Source of the DNA: Paenibacillus aquistagni
GTDB lineage: Bacteria; Bacillota; Bacilli; Paenibacillales; Paenibacillaceae
DNA length: 64,000 bases
Direction of reading: 5' to 3'
NCBI RefSeq assembly: GCF_900177815.1
Contig: NZ_FXAZ01000007.1
Span: forward strand, 186,001 to 250,000
Each line of letters opens with the position of its first letter. The stretch's first letter is position 1. Positions 1 to 9,191 of the stretch are shown one piece after another. The notes beneath the pieces are model-generated. The model saw only the letters and a program-made list of their open reading frames with translations. It was not told the origin of the DNA and made no database searches. The position numbers and the translations under genes were made by a program.

Positions 1-441
1 CCGCTGTATCGGGGACTTGGCATCAGTAGAGTGGCTTCTTGGCTTAGCATTACGATAAGCCTGCTGGCTATATCTGTGTTCAACACACTTGTCCAGACGG
101 GAATAAGCAGCATATTCGCTGTAATCCTTGATAATCCAGATCGGTTGGCAAAAAGTTTGGATATCATCTCCATTTTCCAACTGATCACCGCGTACTTTTT
201 GGTTGGGATGCTGTTCTTTCTTATCGGGACGATCTTCTACTGCTTCGGAACATGGATCGGCGTTCTCAGCGTCGCTCTTGCCATTACAGCGCTAAATTTC
301 TTTCCTATGGGCTATGAGTTGCTGATACTGTCCAATATGGGGATAGAGGTGGCTGCCTACCCATTTTTAATTAGCTGGCTGGTTATTGTAGGCACCTTCT
401 TCTTGATCGGACATTTTCTATATCGAGCTCGCATCAAATAA
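1..441 (+). CDS. Polytopic membrane protein, 3' part only
   Basis: The reading frame is open from the first base of the window, so the gene starts upstream and only its C-terminal ~146 residues are visible. They form about four hydrophobic segments separated by short loops, ending in a basic tail. A permease-like subunit of an ABC-2 type exporter is possible but no diagnostic motif is visible, so no function is assigned. It is convergent with ktrA, and the hairpin between them has its T-run on the ktr side. Confidence 0.6.
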   Translation, partial: PLYRGLGISRVASWLSITISLLAISVFNTLVQTGISSIFAVILDNPDRLAKSLDIISIFQLITAYFLVGMLFFLIGTIFYCFGTWIGVLSVALAITALNFFPMGYELLILSNMGIEVAAYPFLISWLVIVGTFFLIGHFLYRARIK

Positions 442-475
442 CTCCTAATATTTAGAAATGTCCATTGCAAATAGT

Positions 476-521
476 AAAAAAGAGCCTTTTACAGCGTCAT
501 TACTTGCTGCAGAAGGCTCTT
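476..521 (-). terminator. Rho-independent terminator of the ktr operon
   Basis: Read on the minus strand, arms AAGAGCCTTCTGCAG and CTGTAAAAGGCTCTT form a stem followed by a T-run. It lies just past the ktrA stop codon. Confidence 0.75.
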
Positions 522-534
522 CATCTGTTTCCCA

Positions 535-1197
535 TCAAACTCCGTATTGTTCTTCAAACTTCTCAATTTGACGGTTTGTTCCGATTAGCACCATAATGTC
601 CGACTCTGACAGCTTATCGTCAGCCGTCGGTGCAATAATCATGCCCGTCGCCTTGTTCAAGGCCACGATGCTGCAGCCAAATCTTGCCCGAGGGTTCAAC
701 TCGCGCAGCGCGATACCATCCAGGCACCGCGGCACACTAAGCTCAGCAATCGTGTATTCCTTGGACAGCTCAATATAATCCAACAGGTTCGGCGATACCA
801 GATGATGGGCAACTCGAATACCCATGTCTCGTTCCGGATAGATGACGCGGTCAACCCCGATTCGCTCCAGAACTCTGCCATGAAGATCAGATAAGGCCTT
901 GCCTACGACCTTATTCACGCCAAGCTCCTTCACTTGAATGCTGACCAGGATGCTCGTCTGAATATCATCGCCAATCGCGATAATGACACAGTCAAAGTTG
1001 CGGATGCCAAGCGAGCGAAGCACTTCTTCGTCCGTAGCATCCGCTACAACGGCATGCGTCAGCCTCTCGCTCATTCCGTCCACGACTTCTTCATCCCGAT
1101 CAATGCCCAGCACCTGATGGCCAAGCTTCATGAGCTCTCCGGCAAGGCTTGAACCGAAGCGTCCTAATCCAATAACTGCGAATTGCTGTGAATCCAT
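535..1197 (-). CDS. ktrA: Potassium uptake regulatory subunit KtrA (TrkA-N/RCK)
   Basis: This is the cytoplasmic gating subunit of a Ktr potassium channel; family members bind ATP/ADP in the RCK_N domain and often c-di-AMP in RCK_C. The 220-residue length is normal. The N-terminus has the Rossmann signature VIGLGRFGSSLA (about residues 8-19) and an acidic residue at the end of strand 2 (GIDRDEE). An RCK_C-like domain occupies about residues 135-220. It lies 68 bases behind ktrB on the same strand, so the two are probably cotranscribed behind the c-di-AMP riboswitch. KtrA and KtrC cannot be told apart from sequence alone. Confidence 0.9.
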   Translation of the reverse strand: MDSQQFAVIGLGRFGSSLAGELMKLGHQVLGIDRDEEVVDGMSERLTHAVVADATDEEVLRSLGIRNFDCVIIAIGDDIQTSILVSIQVKELGVNKVVGKALSDLHGRVLERIGVDRVIYPERDMGIRVAHHLVSPNLLDYIELSKEYTIAELSVPRCLDGIALRELNPRARFGCSIVALNKATGMIIAPTADDKLSESDIMVLIGTNRQIEKFEEQYGV

Positions 1198-1265
1198 GTT
1201 CTAGTATCCCCTATCTGTTGTAAATCAATTGAAGGCGCATGCGCCATAAAACGTTGAAGTGCCGT

Positions 1266-2624
1266 TTAGCCGATGGTTATCTTTCCTTCTGGATGTCGAT
1301 ACAGCTCACGCTCATTTTTAGGTCCAACCGCGTAAGCTAGGGTTATAGGCCCTAGACGGCCAATAAACATCGTTAAGCTTAATAGGATCTTCCCAACGAT
1401 GGACAAGTCCGTGGTCAGTCCCATGGAGAGTCCCACGGTACCAAATGCCGATACCGTCTCAAACAGAATCATCAAGAAAGCATGATCTTCGGTCGTAGAC
1501 AAGATCATCGTCACGCCAATAACCAGCCCCAATGCGAGAAGTACGAGCGTAACTGCCTTATTAAGACGATCCTTAGCCAAGCGATTGCGGAAAAATACGA
1601 TATCTTCTTTTCCCCGAATCATTGCAATCACAGCTCCAACGAGAATCGTGAACGTCGTTGTCTTGATCCCGCCGCCTGTGGAGCCTGGTGAAGCACCAAT
1701 GAACATGAACAGAATCATAAAGAACTGAGTAGCCTGTCTCATGCCTCCAATATCAATCGTATTCGCTCCAGCTGTACGAGGCGTGATGGATTGGAACATG
1801 GCGGCCCAGAACTTCTCAAACCAATTCATGCTGCCTAGCGTATTAGGGTTGGTGAATTCAAAGATGAAGACAACGATTGTTCCGAGAACAATCAAGAAGC
1901 TCGTCATCGAAAGCACGACTTTCGTATGAAGAGAGAACTTTCGTCTCGTCTTAAATTCAAACAAATCAGATAAAACGATAAATCCGATACCACCCAATAC
2001 AATGAGAGACATGGATACCAAGTTGACAAGCGGGTCGCCCACATAGCTCGTTAAGCTGGAGAATGGACCGCTAACCTGGCCAAACAAATCGAAGCCCGCA
2101 TTATTAAACAGCGATATGGAATGAAAGATACCGAAATATAAAGCCTGACCAAATGGCAAATCAAATGCCCAGCGTATGGTAAACAACGCTGCCGCTGTTC
2201 CTTCGATTGCAAAGGCGTATAGCAGCACTTTTTGAATCAAGCGCACAATCCCTTCCATCGACCCCTGATTCATCGCTTCTTGAAGAATCAGGCGCTCCTT
2301 CAAGGAAATTTTCTTCTTAAAGGCCATTGCGAATAACGTCGCCATCGTCATAAACCCTAAACCGCCCACCTGAATGAGCAGAATAATGACCGTTTGCCCG
2401 AACATCGTAAAGTGCGTTCCGGTATCCACCACGACGAGCCCTGTTACACAGGTGGCAGATGTGGCCGTAAAGAAGGCATCTACTAGTGCCAGCGATTCTC
2501 CATTTGCATTGGAGATTGGAAGCATGAGTAGAATGGTCCCCAACATAATAATGGATGCGAAGCCACCTGCTAATATGCGCGGCGGCGTTAACAGACTAGT
2601 CTGCCATTTCTTAAGCTTCTCCAA
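1266..2624 (-). CDS. ktrB: Ktr potassium channel membrane subunit (TrkH/KtrB family)
   Basis: This is the pore-forming subunit of the Ktr system: 452 residues with the four-fold M1-P-M2 organisation of TrkH/KtrB proteins. Pore-loop segments are visible, such as TSATCVTGL (about residues 54-62) and the glycine-rich GASPGSTGGGIKTTT (about residues 306-320). It ends in a short basic tail and pairs with ktrA downstream. The start follows a plausible GGTGACAT-type ribosome site. A riboswitch and terminator occupy the 5' leader, so expression should fall when c-di-AMP is high. Confidence 0.93.
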   Translation of the reverse strand: MEKLKKWQTSLLTPPRILAGGFASIIMLGTILLMLPISNANGESLALVDAFFTATSATCVTGLVVVDTGTHFTMFGQTVIILLIQVGGLGFMTMATLFAMAFKKKISLKERLILQEAMNQGSMEGIVRLIQKVLLYAFAIEGTAAALFTIRWAFDLPFGQALYFGIFHSISLFNNAGFDLFGQVSGPFSSLTSYVGDPLVNLVSMSLIVLGGIGFIVLSDLFEFKTRRKFSLHTKVVLSMTSFLIVLGTIVVFIFEFTNPNTLGSMNWFEKFWAAMFQSITPRTAGANTIDIGGMRQATQFFMILFMFIGASPGSTGGGIKTTTFTILVGAVIAMIRGKEDIVFFRNRLAKDRLNKAVTLVLLALGLVIGVTMILSTTEDHAFLMILFETVSAFGTVGLSMGLTTDLSIVGKILLSLTMFIGRLGPITLAYAVGPKNERELYRHPEGKITIG

Positions 2625-2650
2625 CGGATGTCACCTCTTCTGAAATCACG

Positions 2651-2678
2651 AAAAAAAGCACTGGATGTCCCAGTGCTT
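2651..2678 (-). terminator. Riboswitch expression-platform terminator before ktrB
   Basis: Minus-strand stem AAGCACTGG/CCAGTGCTT followed by seven T residues, between the c-di-AMP aptamer and the ktrB start. It should form when the ligand is bound. Confidence 0.85.
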
Positions 2679-2681
2679 AGC

Positions 2682-2850
2682 GTTCGCTGGTATCCTGACG
2701 ATCATGCCTACGAGGTTAGCTGACGGATTCGGGCACGTCAAGACGCCCTATTCACAGAATAGCATGACAAGACTGCATGCCTGCCTGATTCTGTAAAATT
2801 CACCCCAAGAGAAATGGTTCCCCCGCTCTCATCTATTATGAGACTCGGCC
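2682..2850 (-). promoter_or_regulatory. c-di-AMP riboswitch (ydaO/yuaA class)
   Basis: The minus strand carries the conserved blocks of this class in order: a GCGGGGGAACCA-like block, TTGGGGTGAAT, AGGCA, and the 3' block GAATCCGTCAGCTAACCTCG followed by TAGGC. The aptamer sits about 60 bases before ktrB and is followed by an intrinsic terminator. Control of ktrAB by this riboswitch class is established in Bacillus subtilis; the assignment here rests on the matching conserved blocks and the same downstream gene. Confidence 0.93.
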
Positions 2851-2869
2851 ATATGGAATTCATAACGCG

Positions 2870-2898
2870 ATTATATACGTTTCGTGAATTCTTCACAA
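2870..2898 (-). promoter_or_regulatory. SigA-type promoter of the ktr operon
   Basis: Minus strand TTGTGA, 17-base spacer, TATAAT; transcription would start just before the c-di-AMP aptamer. Confidence 0.75.
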
Positions 2899-3002
2899 AG
2901 TGATTGTAGGTTCAAAAATGGGACGAAAACGAATAAAATCTCCATAAAGAGCGCTTACATCACCCTGTTTTCATGCATTGCGAGTCCAATGCGCTTGTTT
3001 TC

Positions 3003-3031
3003 TTGACGTTGCTCGTTCCTTTCGCTAAGCT
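3003..3031 (+). promoter_or_regulatory. Candidate promoter of the CPBP protease gene
   Basis: TTGACG, 17-base spacer, TAAGCT, about 35 bases before the start codon. The -10 is weak. Confidence 0.45.
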
Positions 3032-3064
3032 AAAGATCAAATTGTTCAAAAAAGGGGGATATCC

Positions 3065-4756
3065 TTGATCTCTGATCATGACAGTCGGAATAGACCGACA
3101 CGTTGGGGTAAGGGGCTGCCAATCGCAGCTGCTATTGGATTTTTATTATTTCTAATCTTGCAGATCGTTATTCCCATGACACAAGCTAACACCGAATCAG
3201 AGGCCAAGCCTCTTCTTGACAAGCAGGAAGCTGCTGCCAAAGCTTCGGACGCCTATCATCAATTAATGGGAAAAAGCGGCAAGGAAACTCCTGCAATAAC
3301 GCAAGCAGAATCTAATCATATTGAGCATAAAGTCATTTATTACACCCACGAGCTCTTATCGGGCTACATCAGCAAGGAGAAGCTGCAAGCTTCCTATAAG
3401 CCATGGGAAAAAATAGCGCCTTACGATGTGTACCGCGTGTTTATCGACCATGGAGAAGCTGCAAGATCCAATACAAGCATTGACATTCATATGACCACAG
3501 GGCAGATGGTTGGCTATCGGAGCGAACCGTCACAGCCCCTGCAGGCAGCATCCTCCATGTCCACGGAAGAACGATTAAGACGGTCGGATGAGGCTGTTCA
3601 AATGCTCGGCTATGACCTGGTGCAGGTCGTTCGTGAACCGCAGAGCGAGGAGTCTGTCCAAGATATTCGTTACCGGGTGCCTGCTGCCATTATGGGGAAA
3701 GCTTCGTTACATATCATCGTCAAGTGGTCCCAGGATCAACTTGCCAGCGTCACTTCGGATTGGAGCATCCCTGAAGATTATGTCATGCTGATGGAGAAGC
3801 AAGATCGTACAGCTAACGCCATCGAGACCTATGGCTATATGGTTGTTTCCTTATTGTTTGGCTTAATCAGCTTCATTCTTTCGCTTGTCTATCGCAAGAA
3901 GATTCGATTCCGCTCTGTAACGATGTGGGTGCTGACCACTATTTCTTGCGTCATATCCATCTTGCATGTCCTAAATGCAATACCAAGTGCAGCGATGCTC
4001 AGTTTGTCACGTGCCGTCTCATTCGATCGACTTCTATTTCCTATCCTTTTGCAAATGGCCATTACGTTCATTCAAGGCGGTGTCACCTTATATTTTTCCT
4101 TGGTAACGGGAAAATGGCTATGGCAGCGATCTCCCTATCCAGCTCTTATGCCAACATGGTCGGACGCAGGCTTTGGCGATCGGCTCGTAAAGGCCTTCTG
4201 GCGTGGTTTGGCCTTCGCCGGCATTCTGCTCGGCTTGCAATCCATTATCTTTACAGCTCTTGAATTCAGTGTGCAGGCTTGGTCCAGCACGGATGCAGAG
4301 AACTCTCCGCTTAATCTAAGCATTCCAGCCTTTTTTCCACTGGTTGCTTGGGTCGCAGCGATCTCAGAGGAGACCTTCTTCCGGTTATTTGGTGTCGGGC
4401 TGCTTCGCAAGCTGGTCAACAACACATGGATTGCCGCTATCCTGCCTACCTTTGTCTGGGCTGCAGGCCATGTTACTTACCCGATCTACCCGTATTATTC
4501 AAGACCGATCGAGCTAATGATACTGGGCTTCCTTTTTGTATGGATCATGGTCCGCTATGATTTTTGGACGGCCTTGTTTGCCCATTTGATGCTGGATACG
4601 TTATTAATGGTTATCTCCTATTTATTAGAGGGCTCACTTGAAGGAATAATGATTGGCGCAATCTACCTCTTCTTGCCCATCGTGCTCGTCTATGCCATTC
4701 GACATTTTAAAAACAACAAGAATAACGGCGGCGCAAATCTCCAACCAAGGATATAA
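3065..4756 (+). CDS. CPBP-family intramembrane metalloprotease
   Basis: 563 residues starting at a TTG six bases after an AAAGGGGG ribosome site. One N-terminal membrane segment (about residues 16-38) precedes a ~210-residue extracytoplasmic region, followed by about eight membrane helices. The C-terminal half has the CPBP/ABI signature: EETFFR with E435, E436 and R440, a second motif ending in H469 (WAAGH), and a third histidine near residue 508 (LFAHLMLD). Family members are Rce1-like metalloproteases acting in the membrane; the substrate here is unknown. The long outer domain is atypical for short CPBP proteins and could sense an envelope signal. It is monocistronic between its own promoter and terminator. 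Confidence 0.85.
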   Translation: MISDHDSRNRPTRWGKGLPIAAAIGFLLFLILQIVIPMTQANTESEAKPLLDKQEAAAKASDAYHQLMGKSGKETPAITQAESNHIEHKVIYYTHELLSGYISKEKLQASYKPWEKIAPYDVYRVFIDHGEAARSNTSIDIHMTTGQMVGYRSEPSQPLQAASSMSTEERLRRSDEAVQMLGYDLVQVVREPQSEESVQDIRYRVPAAIMGKASLHIIVKWSQDQLASVTSDWSIPEDYVMLMEKQDRTANAIETYGYMVVSLLFGLISFILSLVYRKKIRFRSVTMWVLTTISCVISILHVLNAIPSAAMLSLSRAVSFDRLLFPILLQMAITFIQGGVTLYFSLVTGKWLWQRSPYPALMPTWSDAGFGDRLVKAFWRGLAFAGILLGLQSIIFTALEFSVQAWSSTDAENSPLNLSIPAFFPLVAWVAAISEETFFRLFGVGLLRKLVNNTWIAAILPTFVWAAGHVTYPIYPYYSRPIELMILGFLFVWIMVRYDFWTALFAHLMLDTLLMVISYLLEGSLEGIMIGAIYLFLPIVLVYAIRHFKNNKNNGGANLQPRI

Positions 4757-4783
4757 GAGTGGCTTAACGTTATATTCACAGCA

Positions 4784-4846
4784 AAAAAACACCTTCGGGG
4801 CGATCTCCATGGCTGACATTGGAGCATTCGCTTGAAGGTGTTTTCA
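4784..4846 (+). terminator. Long-loop hairpin terminator after the CPBP gene
   Basis: Arms AAAACACCTTC and GAAGGTGTTTT flank a ~35-base loop; the T-run reads both ways, so it could also serve uvrC on the other strand. Confidence 0.6.
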
Positions 4847-4920
4847 TGTTCACATGATAGAATGAAACCGATTAGCCATAGAGCGTCAGCTATCAGGACT
4901 TAATGGAGTACAATCTCCTC

Positions 4921-7236
4921 TTATGGTGATGGCGTCTCTTCAGCAGCTGTAGAAGCATGCTGCTCCTCTACCGCTTCTTCCTCTTCATGGTTAAGATGAG
5001 CGAGTATCGTCTCCGCTAGTTGCTTGCCTATGCCGATCTCCTTGAACTCCTCTACAGAAGCGGATTTGATTTTTTTCAGTGAGCCAAAGTGCTTCAACAG
5101 CAGCTTGCGACGCTTCTCTCCAATGCCTGGCACAGCATCCAACGCAGAGACGACCATCGACTTGGCTCTGCGCTCTCTGTGGAAGGTAATGGCGAAGCGA
5201 TGCACTTCCTCTTGAATACGCTGCAGCAGATAGAACTCCTGACTGTCCCGCGGCAGCGGCACGACCATTGGCGGATCACCTGCCATCAGCTGTGCCGTCT
5301 TATGCTTCTGGTCTTTGACAAGTCCTGCGACTGGAATGAATAACCCCAGTTCATTTTCAAGAATATCCACAGCAGCCGACATCTGGCCCTTGCCGCCATC
5401 GACAATGATAAGATCCGGCATCTCAAGGCCTTCTTTAAGCACCCGCTCATAGCGTCTGCGAATAACCTCGCGCATCGTCTCATAGTCATCTGGTCCAACA
5501 ACGGTGCGCACTTTGTATTTTCGATATTCCTTCTTGGCCGGTTTGCCATCGATAAACACAACCATTGCGGATACGGGGTCCGCACCTTGAATATTGGAGT
5601 TGTCGAAGGCCTCAATTCGACTTGCGGCGCCAATGCCAAGCGCTTGGCCAAGCCGTTCAGCTGCAAGCGCTGTTCGCTCTTGGTCCCGCTCCAGCAGCTT
5701 GAACTTCTCTTCGAGCGATACCTGGGCATTGTCCATTGCCATTTTTACCATCTTGCGCTTCATGCCCCGCTTTGGCACCAGCACCTTCACATTCAGCCAT
5801 TCTTGAAGCGCACCGGCCGTAGTTGGATTGTTAGCAGCTGCTTCATCAGCGTGCTCTCCTTCCTCACTCGCAGCCTGCGCAAGCTGGCGAATGGTCATAG
5901 GCGCTTCTCCAGCACGTTCTTCGAGTGCAGAGCTCTCTGCTCGATCCGCAAGTTCTTCATGCTCTACATGTTCTGCATGTATTACGTGATCCACCTGATC
6001 TGCTTCTTCGCGTGGTGCAGGCATAGATAAGTCTTCTTCTCCTTCAGCATCTGAGGAGAGAACCTTCAGATCAGCTTCTACGGAGAGCACGTGCTCCTCC
6101 TTCGTACCTTCGAGCCACTCGGCTTCATCAGGCAGCAGAATGACCTTAGGCAGCGCCGGATTCTCACTGTAATACTGCGTCACAAAGGACATGAAATCAT
6201 CATAGGGATCTCCGTAATACGGAAACAGTGTTGCATGGCGCTCAATCATTTTCCCTTGGCGGGTATACAGAATTTGAACGCACATCCAGCCCTTGTCTAC
6301 GGCAAATCCGAAGATATCCCGATCCTGCTGATCAGCCGTATTGATATGCTGTTTCTCCATAATGGCATCAATAGCAACGAGCTGGTCTCGATATTCCTTC
6401 GCTCGTTCAAAGTGCAGTTCCTCTGCCGCCTCCTCCATCTTGCGCCGGAGTTCCTTTTTGATTTCTTCATGGCCGCCTTTAAGGAACTGTGCGATCTCTA
6501 GCGTCATATCCTCATATTGCGCCGGCGTTACTTCATACTCACATGGCGCCAGGCATTGCCCGATGTGATAGTACAAGCAGACGCGGTCCGGCAGCGTGTT
6601 GCACTTGCGCAGCGGATATAAGCGATCAAGCAGCTTCTTCGTCTGCTGAGCAGCGAAGGCATTCGGATAGGGCCCGAAGTATTTGGCCTTGTCTTTGAGC
6701 ACCCTGCGTGTAACCTCAAGCCTTGGATGGCGCTCATTCGTGATCTTGATATAAGGGAAGCTCTTGTCATCCTTCAGCAGCACATTGTACCGCGGATAAT
6801 GCTGCTTAATGAGATTGCACTCCAGAATCAACGCTTCCATATTGCTTGCTGTAACGATATATTCAAAGTCCCTAATCTCAGAGACAAGCCGTTGTGTCTT
6901 CCCTTCATGCGTACCGCTAAAGTAAGAACGAACACGATTCTTCAGCACTTTGGCCTTGCCCACATAGATAATCGTGCCCTCATGATTCTTCATCAAATAA
7001 CAGCCTGGCAGCTCCGGAAGCAAAGCAAGCTTATCATGTATGCGTTCAAGCGCCTGCTCACGCTGAACAAGCTCCTCGTCCGTCATGACGATCTCTTGCT
7101 TCGCTTCATAGCGATCCTTCCAGCGCTCCTTCCAACGCTCTGAGCGCCAATTGGAGGAATGCTGTCCGGGATAGGATTCATCGATTAGATCCGGTTCCTT
7201 CTTGGAATCGGGCTTCTTGTTGTCATCCTGACTCAA
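4921..7236 (-). CDS. uvrC: UvrABC excinuclease subunit C
   Basis: UvrC makes both incisions in nucleotide excision repair. Domains in order (numbered from an ATG at 7281): GIY-YIG nuclease (about 90-170, with PGCYLM and IIYVGKA), a cysteine cluster (C227, C235, C243, C247), UVR domain (about 275-310), an RNase H-like nuclease containing DNSNIQG and IIVDGGKGQ, and a C-terminal helix-hairpin-helix ([11 protein letters not shown]). I prefer the TTG at 7236 because it has GAGGGGG eight bases upstream; the ATG at 7281 has no ribosome site. The protein is about 150 residues longer than typical UvrC. About 100 of these are an acidic E/A/H/D-rich insertion between the central region and the nuclease (see findings). 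It lies downstream of trxA, as in other Bacillales. Confidence 0.93.
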   Translation of the reverse strand: MSQDDNKKPDSKKEPDLIDESYPGQHSSNWRSERWKERWKDRYEAKQEIVMTDEELVQREQALERIHDKLALLPELPGCYLMKNHEGTIIYVGKAKVLKNRVRSYFSGTHEGKTQRLVSEIRDFEYIVTASNMEALILECNLIKQHYPRYNVLLKDDKSFPYIKITNERHPRLEVTRRVLKDKAKYFGPYPNAFAAQQTKKLLDRLYPLRKCNTLPDRVCLYYHIGQCLAPCEYEVTPAQYEDMTLEIAQFLKGGHEEIKKELRRKMEEAAEELHFERAKEYRDQLVAIDAIMEKQHINTADQQDRDIFGFAVDKGWMCVQILYTRQGKMIERHATLFPYYGDPYDDFMSFVTQYYSENPALPKVILLPDEAEWLEGTKEEHVLSVEADLKVLSSDAEGEEDLSMPAPREEADQVDHVIHAEHVEHEELADRAESSALEERAGEAPMTIRQLAQAASEEGEHADEAAANNPTTAGALQEWLNVKVLVPKRGMKRKMVKMAMDNAQVSLEEKFKLLERDQERTALAAERLGQALGIGAASRIEAFDNSNIQGADPVSAMVVFIDGKPAKKEYRKYKVRTVVGPDDYETMREVIRRRYERVLKEGLEMPDLIIVDGGKGQMSAAVDILENELGLFIPVAGLVKDQKHKTAQLMAGDPPMVVPLPRDSQEFYLLQRIQEEVHRFAITFHRERRAKSMVVSALDAVPGIGEKRRKLLLKHFGSLKKIKSASVEEFKEIGIGKQLAETILAHLNHEEEEAVEEQHASTAAEETPSP

Positions 7237-7312
7237 CTTCACGCCCCCTCTCTGTCTGTTCGCATAGTGTTCCCCTCTCATACGTATACTATATCACTTT
7301 AAATGGCATGAG

Positions 7313-7341
7313 AAAAAGCCCTTCTGCAGCAGAAGGGCTTA
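7313..7341 (-). terminator. Terminator of trxA
   Basis: Minus-strand AAGCCCTTCTGC/GCAGAAGGGCTT stem followed by TTTTTC, directly after the trxA stop codon. Confidence 0.85.
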
Positions 7342-7371
7342 AGTGTTAATGGATGTAAACTCATCCATGGA

Positions 7372-7692
7372 TTATTGATGCTTCGCTACCAAGTTCTTAA
7401 GCGCATCCTTGGAGTTCAAGCCTACAACCTTATCCACAGGTTGACCATCTTTGAATACGATGATCGTAGGAATGCTCATAACGCCAAAACGAGATGCAGA
7501 CTCAGGGTTCTCATCTACGTTCACTTTAGCGATTGTGGCTTGATCTGCGATCTCATTGTCCAACTCGTCCAAGATAGGAGCAAGAGCTTTACAAGGGCCG
7601 CACCATGGCGCCCAGAAGTCAACCAATACGACACCATTGTTTTTTTCAACATCAGTATTGAAGGATTGGTCGGATACATGTACGATTGCCAT
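7372..7692 (-). CDS. trxA: Thioredoxin
   Basis: 106 residues, normal for TrxA. The active site is WCGPC with C31 and C34, preceded by VDFWAPW, and the cis-proline motif (MSIPT) follows at about residue 74. It is the general cytoplasmic protein disulfide reductant, recycled by thioredoxin reductase. The start follows AAAGGAGG with good spacing. An extended -10 (TGGTATACT on the minus strand, 7744-7752) lies about 55 bases upstream. Confidence 0.96.
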   Translation of the reverse strand: MAIVHVSDQSFNTDVEKNNGVVLVDFWAPWCGPCKALAPILDELDNEIADQATIAKVNVDENPESASRFGVMSIPTIIVFKDGQPVDKVVGLNSKDALKNLVAKHQ

Positions 7693-7743
7693 CTTTAGTT
7701 CCTCCTTTATATAAAGTAGCTTACTTTATTTTTCAACATGTAA

Positions 7744-7752
7744 AGTATACCA
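7744..7752 (-). promoter_or_regulatory. Extended -10 element before trxA
   Basis: Minus strand TGGTATACT. No good -35 is visible, which fits an extended -10 promoter. Confidence 0.5.
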
Positions 7753-7824
7753 CAATTCCAGCGCTTATGCGAATTCGAGTTTTCCACATCTGTACCATTC
7801 ATTGCATGAAAATCAAGCCTTTCC

Positions 7825-7854
7825 TTTACAAATCGAAGCCATATTCGCTATACT
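7825..7854 (+). promoter_or_regulatory. SigA-type promoter of the YqzM-like gene
   Basis: TTTACA, 18-base spacer, TATACT. A hairpin (TTCCTGCA/TGCAGGAA, 7867-7901) lies in the leader just before the ribosome site. Confidence 0.65.
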
Positions 7855-7924
7855 TAGAATCGATATTCCTGCATTGCTATGATGATCATCATTGCAGGAA
7901 CAGGCAGATGGGAGGACTAGCTTT

Positions 7925-8074
7925 ATGGAAGCTAAGACTGTCGACCCGCGCGAGCATGTGAACGAAACGCCTACCGATGATTTACGCGATGTAATGAATG
8001 GCTTTGGCGGCATGCTCGGGTTCATGACCTTAATTTTCTTCGGCATGGTTATCATCAAGTTCATTATGTCCTAA
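7925..8074 (+). CDS. YqzM-like small membrane protein
   Basis: 49 residues, start ATG at 7925 with GGGAGG ten bases upstream. A polar N-terminus rich in D, E, P and R precedes one membrane helix of about 20 residues ending in VIIKFIMS. The size, the single C-terminal helix and the IKF(I)xS tail resemble the YqzM family of Bacillales, whose function is unknown. The assignment is from general resemblance only. It is monocistronic with its own promoter and terminator. Confidence 0.6.
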   Translation: MEAKTVDPREHVNETPTDDLRDVMNGFGGMLGFMTLIFFGMVIIKFIMS

Positions 8075-8104
8075 CTCAGCCAGTTCCATCCATGCCACAC
8101 ACAA

Positions 8105-8158
8105 GCAGAAGTCCGAGTTCCCTCCCTAAAAGAAGGAGAATTCGGACTTCTGCTTTTT
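8105..8158 (+). terminator. Hairpin terminator after the YqzM-like gene
   Basis: AGAAGTCCGAGTTC/GAATTCGGACTTCT stem followed by GCTTTTTG. It lies between two convergent genes, so it may also end dnaI transcription. Confidence 0.8.
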
Positions 8159-8159
8159 G

Positions 8160-9116
8160 TTATTCATTTTTATGGCCGCGCTTGTTCTGACCATTTACTG
8201 TGACGACCTCTACATAAGGCTTGATGCGATCCATAAGCCGCTCTGCTTTGTAGATATCTTCCCCTTCACGAGTATAGCTAAAGTGCTTCAAGAGCCCGCT
8301 CAGATCGTAATTAGAAGTATAAAAGGTAGGCTTGCGATTCATCCGATGGTTCAATATTGATCCAAGCACATGGTCTCGTACCCAAGGCGTCATATTCTCC
8401 GCCCCAATATCATCAAAGACGAGCAGATCCGTTTCCTTTAATGTCTCCAGCGTTTCCCGCAGCTTAGCAGGCTCTTGGAACATTGATTTTAACTCCTCTA
8501 CGAACTCGGGCATATAGACGATCACGCCTGTATAGTCCAGCCTTGCCAGCTCATAGAGCAGATAGCTCATCAAAAAGGTCTTCCCTGTGCCAAATGAGCC
8601 GCTCAAGTATAATCCGGAAGACGTTAAACCTTTTTCGTTAACATCCGCAATATAATCCATGACTTGGGTCACAGCACCGATTCGTTCATAATCCCGCTCT
8701 AGAATCTCTTGGGCGGAATACCCCTGATTCAGTGCCGTCTCATCGACATAGAATGATCGTACGCGACGCCTTACAGCCTGCTGCCTTTCACGATGAAGCA
8801 GCTTCTGACAGGCAACCTTGCGGTCCTCCATATAATACTGGCCGTTCTGCTCATGAACATCAATTCGTGTGAAGTGGCCCTCAAAATCATTGGGACAGTG
8901 TTCTAGTCCAGGACAATGCTCACAGGCTCTGCTCTCCTTCACATATTGATACAGCTTGTTCAAATTAAGCTTAAGCGTCTTGTGATCGAGCTCAGGATGG
9001 CTTGCGAGCAGTTCCTTGACCTCTGGCTGGTCCAATAGCTCCTGCATCTTGGCCTCGATCTGAGACCGACGCTTACCGAGAGGGGAACGCTTCAGCATAT
9101 CTCCTAAAGACTCCAC
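8160..9116 (-). CDS. dnaI: Primosomal helicase loader DnaI
   Basis: DnaI is the AAA+ ATPase that loads the replicative helicase DnaC in Firmicutes. The N-terminal helicase-binding domain carries zinc-ligand cysteines C65, C68, C74 and C103. The AAA+ domain has Walker A GSFGTGKT (173-180) and Walker B LLVFDDIG, plus a sensor-like TSNYDLSGLL segment. The 318-residue length is normal. It lies 75 bases downstream of dnaB on the same strand, the conserved order in Bacillales. Confidence 0.94.
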   Translation of the reverse strand: MESLGDMLKRSPLGKRRSQIEAKMQELLDQPEVKELLASHPELDHKTLKLNLNKLYQYVKESRACEHCPGLEHCPNDFEGHFTRIDVHEQNGQYYMEDRKVACQKLLHRERQQAVRRRVRSFYVDETALNQGYSAQEILERDYERIGAVTQVMDYIADVNEKGLTSSGLYLSGSFGTGKTFLMSYLLYELARLDYTGVIVYMPEFVEELKSMFQEPAKLRETLETLKETDLLVFDDIGAENMTPWVRDHVLGSILNHRMNRKPTFYTSNYDLSGLLKHFSYTREGEDIYKAERLMDRIKPYVEVVTVNGQNKRGHKNE

Positions 9117-9191
9117 GACTATCCCTCCTTCACCATAACATTACATTCAAAAATAACTTATGTTCACTTCTATTCAAAAGAAAAACATTCA

